A stretch of DNA of 10,386 nt from the NCBI GenBank assembly GCA_003158115.1, contig PMGM01000036.1:1-10386 (forward strand), read 5' to 3'. Source of the stretch: Methanobacterium sp. Its GTDB lineage: Archaea; Methanobacteriota; Methanobacteria; Methanobacteriales; Methanobacteriaceae. A program made the position numbers and the translations under genes. This document shows, in pieces, positions 7,361 through 10,386 of this stretch. The notes under the pieces are model-generated. The model did not search any database. It was not told the DNA's origin and was given only the letters and a program-made list of their open reading frames with translations. How positions within the stretch are numbered: position 1 is the stretch's first letter; each line of letters begins with the position of its first letter.

Positions 7361-7400
7361 GAACAATTTATGATTACATAATAATTAAGTCAACTTACTA

Positions 7401-7431
7401 TAAATTAATATTTCAGTTAGATATTAATTTA
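7401..7431. repeat. 11-bp perfect inverted repeat upstream of cimA
   Basis: TAAATTAATAT (7401-7411) and ATATTAATTTA (7421-7431) are exact reverse complements with a nine-base spacer. The dyad lies ~60 bases upstream of the cimA TATA box and 43 bases after the stop of the methyltransferase gene. It could be an operator for a dimeric regulator or an RNA hairpin at the end of the upstream message. No T-run follows it on the - strand. Confidence 0.6.
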
Positions 7432-7457
7432 CGATATTAGAATTTTACTGTACTACT

Positions 7458-7463
7458 AAAAAA
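7458..7463 (-). terminator. Short oligo-T tract after the tRNA methyltransferase gene
   Basis: Six T on the - strand begin ten bases after the TGA stop. This is a weak candidate for U-tract termination before the cimA promoter; the dyad at 7401-7431 may assist. Confidence 0.3.
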
Positions 7464-7473
7464 TAGTCCAAGA

Positions 7474-8508
7474 TCAAATATTCTTTTTAAAGAGTGTTAT
7501 CACTCTTGTCAAACTTTTGTGCATTCTTATGTGATGCTGTTCTATTATCTCGAAATTTGTTTCTTCTATTAAGCCCTTGATATCCATATAATGAGGCGTA
7601 GCCATGCAAAGTTTGCCTTCATCAGTGAGTAATTTCTCAATAGTAATAAGAGACTGTGCATATAGATTTTTACTTTCCTCTCCCCCTGTTGATGCAGATA
7701 TGCCATAAGGAGGATCAGTTGCAACAGCATTTACTTTGTAAGGTAATTTTATTTTCCGTGCATCTTCTTTAAAAACTTCATAGTTCTTTACACCACAATA
7801 TTTAAGATTTTTTATTGTTCCTTCAACCATTCTTTCATCAATATCTACACCAACAACATTTGCTCCAATGATGCCTGCTTCTATTAGAATACCTCCCGTA
7901 CCGCAGAAGGGATCAAGAACTAAATCTCCCTCTTTAACCCCCGTAAGGTTAACCATACACCTTGCAAGTTTTGGACTCATGGACCCAGGGTAAAAAAAAG
8001 GCCTCTTATGGGGTTTTAAATTGTAAAAATGTTTTTTGTCGATTTTAAAAAGTCTTTCGGTTACAAGTATCTTGTTATCAATAAATATTACTCTAATGAA
8101 ACTTGAAGGATCAACGAGATTCACCCTAATATTTTCAACAAGATTATTTATTATGCCCCCTAACTCCCATTCAACTTCTGAAGTATCAAATTTATCAGTT
8201 TTATCCATTCTTTTAATTCTCACTGCATAATCTTTTGTTATGAGATCCTTCCAAGAATATTTTTGTATTTCAGAATTTAGATCAACTTTATCTGTTTCAA
8301 TTAAAAGTTTACACACTTCATGAGTATATGAAAATCTCTTTCCAATCATATTAAGAGATTTTAAGCATTCATAAGGGACATCCAGAATTAGTACCCCCTC
8401 ATATTGATTTAATATCTCAAATGGTATATTTTCAGCCTTTAAAACAGCTTCAATTTCTGCTTTGGGTAGTGTTTTATGTTCTTGAGACATTATTAAAACT
8501 ATTTCCAT
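7474..8508 (-). CDS. trmG10: tRNA (guanine(10)-N2)-dimethyltransferase, Trm11/TrmG10 type
   Basis: The enzyme methylates N2 of G10 in tRNA to m2G and m2,2G using S-adenosylmethionine. The 344 residues show the family order. An N-terminal THUMP-containing region (about 1-150) starts MEIVLIMSQEHKTLPKAE, as is usual for archaeal members. A linker KPHKRPFFYPGSMSPKLAR (165-183) follows. The Rossmann methyltransferase domain has motif I LDPFCGTGGILIEAG (198-212), the acidic loop GVDID (220-224) and the catalytic ATDPPYGIS (263-271), with N/D-PP-Y/F as in amino methyltransferases. The ATG at 8506-8508 overlaps the reductase gene by ten bases and is led by AAGGAGGATC (8517-8526). An internal Met at residue 7 is a less likely start because it would cut the first THUMP strand. 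It is probably co-transcribed with the reductase. Another N2-guanine RNA methyltransferase of the same fold is the main alternative. Confidence 0.88.
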   Translation of the reverse strand: MEIVLIMSQEHKTLPKAEIEAVLKAENIPFEILNQYEGVLILDVPYECLKSLNMIGKRFSYTHEVCKLLIETDKVDLNSEIQKYSWKDLITKDYAVRIKRMDKTDKFDTSEVEWELGGIINNLVENIRVNLVDPSSFIRVIFIDNKILVTERLFKIDKKHFYNLKPHKRPFFYPGSMSPKLARCMVNLTGVKEGDLVLDPFCGTGGILIEAGIIGANVVGVDIDERMVEGTIKNLKYCGVKNYEVFKEDARKIKLPYKVNAVATDPPYGISASTGGEESKNLYAQSLITIEKLLTDEGKLCMATPHYMDIKGLIEETNFEIIEQHHIRMHKSLTRVITLFKKNI

Positions 8509-9674
8509 AAACTACCGATCCTCCTTGTTAAAAGTGTGGGTACAATGGAAAAAAGGAGTCTATTTTTTATCATTTCCTTTATTAGAGTCGATTGCGTGTC
8601 CATATCCCCGTATTTTGATATTAATTCTTCGGCATTTCCTTCTTTAAGTTTTAAAAACATCTCGTCGAGATCTTTATTTGTAAGTGATCCAAATATCTTC
8701 TGAACTTCTGACTGGACTCTTAATTCGCTCTTAAATCGTTTTTTATGACTATTTTCATATTCTTTAAGAATCGATTGATCCTCCAGTTGAAGTGCCCTTA
8801 AGATAGTTGTTGATGCCATTTTAGCACATTCAAAACCAATCATAAGTCCACCGCCTGTTGTTGGTTTTACTTGTGACGCAGCATCCCCCAAAAGTATAGC
8901 CCTATCATTTACTAAATTCTTCTTGGGATCATAATTTGGAATAAATCCATGGTACTTCTTTATGATTTTAGCATGTTTATATAAATCATCTGATTGTATA
9001 AATTCTTTTAAAACCCTGTTAAGTCCATTATAATCCATATTTGCAAAGAGCCCAATCCGTACTAAAGACTTTGTGATTGGAATTATCCATAAAAATCCGG
9101 GAGATATATTTGCATTTGCATATAGATGAACATTATCTATATCAAAAACATCACCCCTCATATCCATGAGATATTGGGCAGCCATTACAGATTTTGATTG
9201 TGGATTGAATTTTTCCGAAACACAAGATGAATGTCCATCTGCCCCAATAACTATTTCCGCTTTAAAAGATTGATTAGTGTTACTTACCAGAACTTCACCA
9301 GTTTTAATATTTAAACTATTTACTTTGTGGTTTAGAAGGAGTTCAACACCAGAATCAATAGCCTGTTCTGACAAAAATTTATCATAACCCACTCTATCAA
9401 TAACATAGGCTTCAGGATCTTTACGTGAGACTTTTAAAATATTATCAGATGGTGAATGTAAATAAGCCCCATATACCTTGTTTAATATGTATTGTTGAGG
9501 TAAAATATTTGTATCTTTTATTCTTTTTCCTAAAAGTCCAGCACATTGAAGTGGAATGCCAACAGCACGTTTTCGCTCAAACATTACAACATCATATCCT
9601 TCATCTGCAATATATCTTGCAACTGTAGAACCTACTGGTCCTGCACCAACGACTGCCACATCATATTTTTTCAT
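8499..9674 (-). CDS. Geranylgeranyl reductase family flavoprotein
   Basis: This FAD-dependent enzyme family saturates the geranylgeranyl chains of archaeal ether lipids, giving phytanyl membranes. In the 391 residues, VVGAGPVGSTVARYIA (8-23) is the Rossmann GxGxxG of the FAD site and E33 the ribose-binding acid. PLQCAGLL (41-48) carries the conserved Cys of the reductase family. YVIDRVGYDKFL (90-101) matches the R-x-x-F/Y-D segment, VIGADG (142-147) the middle motif, and LLGDAASQVKPTTGGGLMIG (261-280) the second FAD motif with the diagnostic PTTGGG. SPGFLWIIP (191-199) stands where lipid reductases often have a Y/F-x-W-x-F/I-P substrate motif. Methanogens carry several paralogues, so this could be the main digeranylgeranylglycerophospholipid reductase or one acting on another isoprenoid. 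It ends with TAG and overlaps trmG10. A good TATA box precedes it. The family is secure; the exact substrate is not. Confidence 0.88.
   Translation of the reverse strand: MKKYDVAVVGAGPVGSTVARYIADEGYDVVMFERKRAVGIPLQCAGLLGKRIKDTNILPQQYILNKVYGAYLHSPSDNILKVSRKDPEAYVIDRVGYDKFLSEQAIDSGVELLLNHKVNSLNIKTGEVLVSNTNQSFKAEIVIGADGHSSCVSEKFNPQSKSVMAAQYLMDMRGDVFDIDNVHLYANANISPGFLWIIPITKSLVRIGLFANMDYNGLNRVLKEFIQSDDLYKHAKIIKKYHGFIPNYDPKKNLVNDRAILLGDAASQVKPTTGGGLMIGFECAKMASTTILRALQLEDQSILKEYENSHKKRFKSELRVQSEVQKIFGSLTNKDLDEMFLKLKEGNAEELISKYGDMDTQSTLIKEMIKNRLLFSIVPTLLTRRIGSLWK
8517..8526 (-). promoter_or_regulatory. Shine-Dalgarno site for trmG10 inside the reductase gene
   Basis: On the - strand AAGGAGGATC is nearly an exact complement of the 16S rRNA tail, 11 bases from GGAGG to the ATG. 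It overlaps the codons of the reductase C-terminus, supporting coupled expression and the start at 8508. Confidence 0.65.
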
Positions 9675-9707
9675 TAGATTACCCTGATTATTTTTATGTA
9701 TTTAATA

Positions 9708-9726
9708 TTTTTATAAAAGATTTGCT
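9708..9726 (-). promoter_or_regulatory. BRE/TATA promoter of the reductase-trmG10 unit
   Basis: On the - strand AGCAAATCTTTTATAAAAA combines an A-rich BRE-like segment with a TTTTATAAA box centred ~40 bases from the ATG at 9674. A leader of ~14 nt is predicted, containing a weak SD (CAGGGT, 9681-9686). It is one of the better promoter matches in the window. Confidence 0.55.
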
Positions 9727-9953
9727 ATCAACCAATACAATGATATTATTCAAAATTCCTATTAATCAAGAATCAGAAATTATCTCATTACTTACTGAAC
9801 ACATAAGTTAATTTTATTATAAAGTTTGAAGATTTGATTAAGATGTAATATCACCCTGTTATTTTAACCACTAAAGGTATGTTTCACATTTAATAAAGAA
9901 TTTGTTAAGTTTCAGCACAAGAATGTCCAATTAGTTAGTACTTTCTATTATTT

Positions 9954-9972
9954 TAACATTCAAATAATGTTA
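9954..9972. repeat. Small inverted repeat in the right spacer
   Basis: TAACATT (9954-9960) and AATGTTA (9966-9972) pair exactly with a five-base spacer. It lies ~230 bases upstream of the reductase promoter, so a link to that gene is unclear. Confidence 0.35.
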
Positions 9973-10098
9973 TTAAATTTAATTTCAATAACTACAACTA
10001 TTTGTTTATATTCATTATTATATGCTAATTTGTAATGATACTCAGAAAGTTAGTTATTCTTTTTTGAAAAACTATTTTAATTAAACCCCCCAATTCAG

Positions 10099-10119
10099 AG
10101 TTATCTGTTGAATATAACT
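10099..10119. repeat. Small inverted repeat with nine-base spacer
   Basis: AGTTAT (10099-10104) and ATAACT (10114-10119) are exact reverse complements nine bases apart. The spacer length equals those of the dyads at 4538-4564 and 7401-7431, but in AT-rich DNA this may be chance. Confidence 0.3.
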
Positions 10120-10131
10120 AATATAAACTAG

Positions 10132-10304
10132 AATTTTGCAATTGACGTTGTAGAATCTAACATTGATGTAGAAGGAAAAACCATCATACATTAGCTTCAC
10201 TCAGTAAACTTGGGCTCATCTTGAAACTGTTGGATAATATTTCAGTGAAGGTATGTCTTGTTATTGGAGGTATTGTTGCGGCTAAAAATAGTTCGTTTTT
10301 TTAA
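10132..10304 (+). pseudogene. Possible decayed coding fragment
   Basis: Two overlapping frames read like protein. From 10132 NFAIDVVESNIDVEGKTIIH ends at TAG (10192-10194). From 10188 another frame reads TLASLSKLGLILKLL, then VCLVIGGIVAAKNSS, and ends at TAA (10302-10304). Joined by a frameshift near 10188 they would form one alpha/beta-like segment. The LVIGG-IV pattern vaguely recalls the end of a B12-binding or flavodoxin-like fold. There is no start codon or SD for either part. The call rests on composition and appearance only and could be chance. Confidence 0.2.
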
Positions 10305-10386
10305 AAATAATTATAATATATTTTTTGTTTAAATTATAACATTTTAAACTTCTTATTTCACTCAGTTATTACTCTACATCCATCTG

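Larger units (their letters stand above)
9727..10386. other. AT-rich gene-free region at the right edge
   Basis: No convincing intact gene is visible on either strand over these ~660 bases. The stretch holds small dyads (9954-9972, 10099-10119), many T- and A-rich tracts, and a somewhat less AT-rich block (10132-10304) that may be a decayed coding fragment. I see no tRNA, rRNA, CRISPR array or transposon end. A + strand promoter for a gene beyond the window may lie near the right edge. Confidence 0.55.

Overview
The window looks like chromosomal DNA of a pseudomurein-walled methanogen of the order Methanobacteriales, probably Methanobacterium or a close relative. Four things point there: (i) the gene cut by the left edge ends in an Ig-like domain, a pseudomurein-binding-type repeat and a Cys/His transglutaminase-like domain, a combination typical of that order; (ii) the KEOPS subunit Cgi121, an Nre-family repair protein and the N2-guanine-10 tRNA methyltransferase are of archaeal type; (iii) a citramalate synthase closely resembles the methanogen enzyme CimA; (iv) the AT-rich spacers carry archaeal TATA-like boxes, oligo-T terminators and strong GGAGG ribosome binding sites. 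The genus is an inference.

Left part, + strand: the 3' end of a surface protein (3-566), a spacer with an oligo-T terminator, then a two-gene unit of an Nre-family protein (813-1982) and a DegT-like PLP-fold protein of unknown function (1994-2977), 11 bases apart. A HEAT-repeat gene follows (3102-4541). It is broken by one in-frame TAG at codon 130, while the frame stays open and repeat-like for another 349 codons. It ends in a perfect hairpin lying between convergent genes.

Right part, - strand, read from right to left: a geranylgeranyl reductase family flavoprotein (9674-8499) overlaps the tRNA G10 methyltransferase gene (8508-7474). Then come the citramalate synthase gene cimA (7307-5802) with its own promoter and strong SD, and a four-helix membrane protein (5674-5105) whose 3' end overlaps the KEOPS gene cgi121 (5112-4585). 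The last ~700 bases hold no intact gene, only AT-rich DNA, small dyads and perhaps a decayed coding fragment near the right edge.

The genes are mainly housekeeping: membrane lipid saturation, tRNA modification (m2G/m2,2G10 and t6A), isoleucine precursor synthesis through citramalate, and DNA repair linked to the PCNA clamp. I see no defence island, CRISPR array, insertion sequence or phage. The points most worth a second look are the amber-interrupted HEAT gene, the Nre protein that ends in a PCNA-binding box but lacks an N-terminal zinc finger, its uncharacterised PLP-fold partner, the dyad upstream of cimA, and the fixed overlap of a membrane protein with Cgi121.
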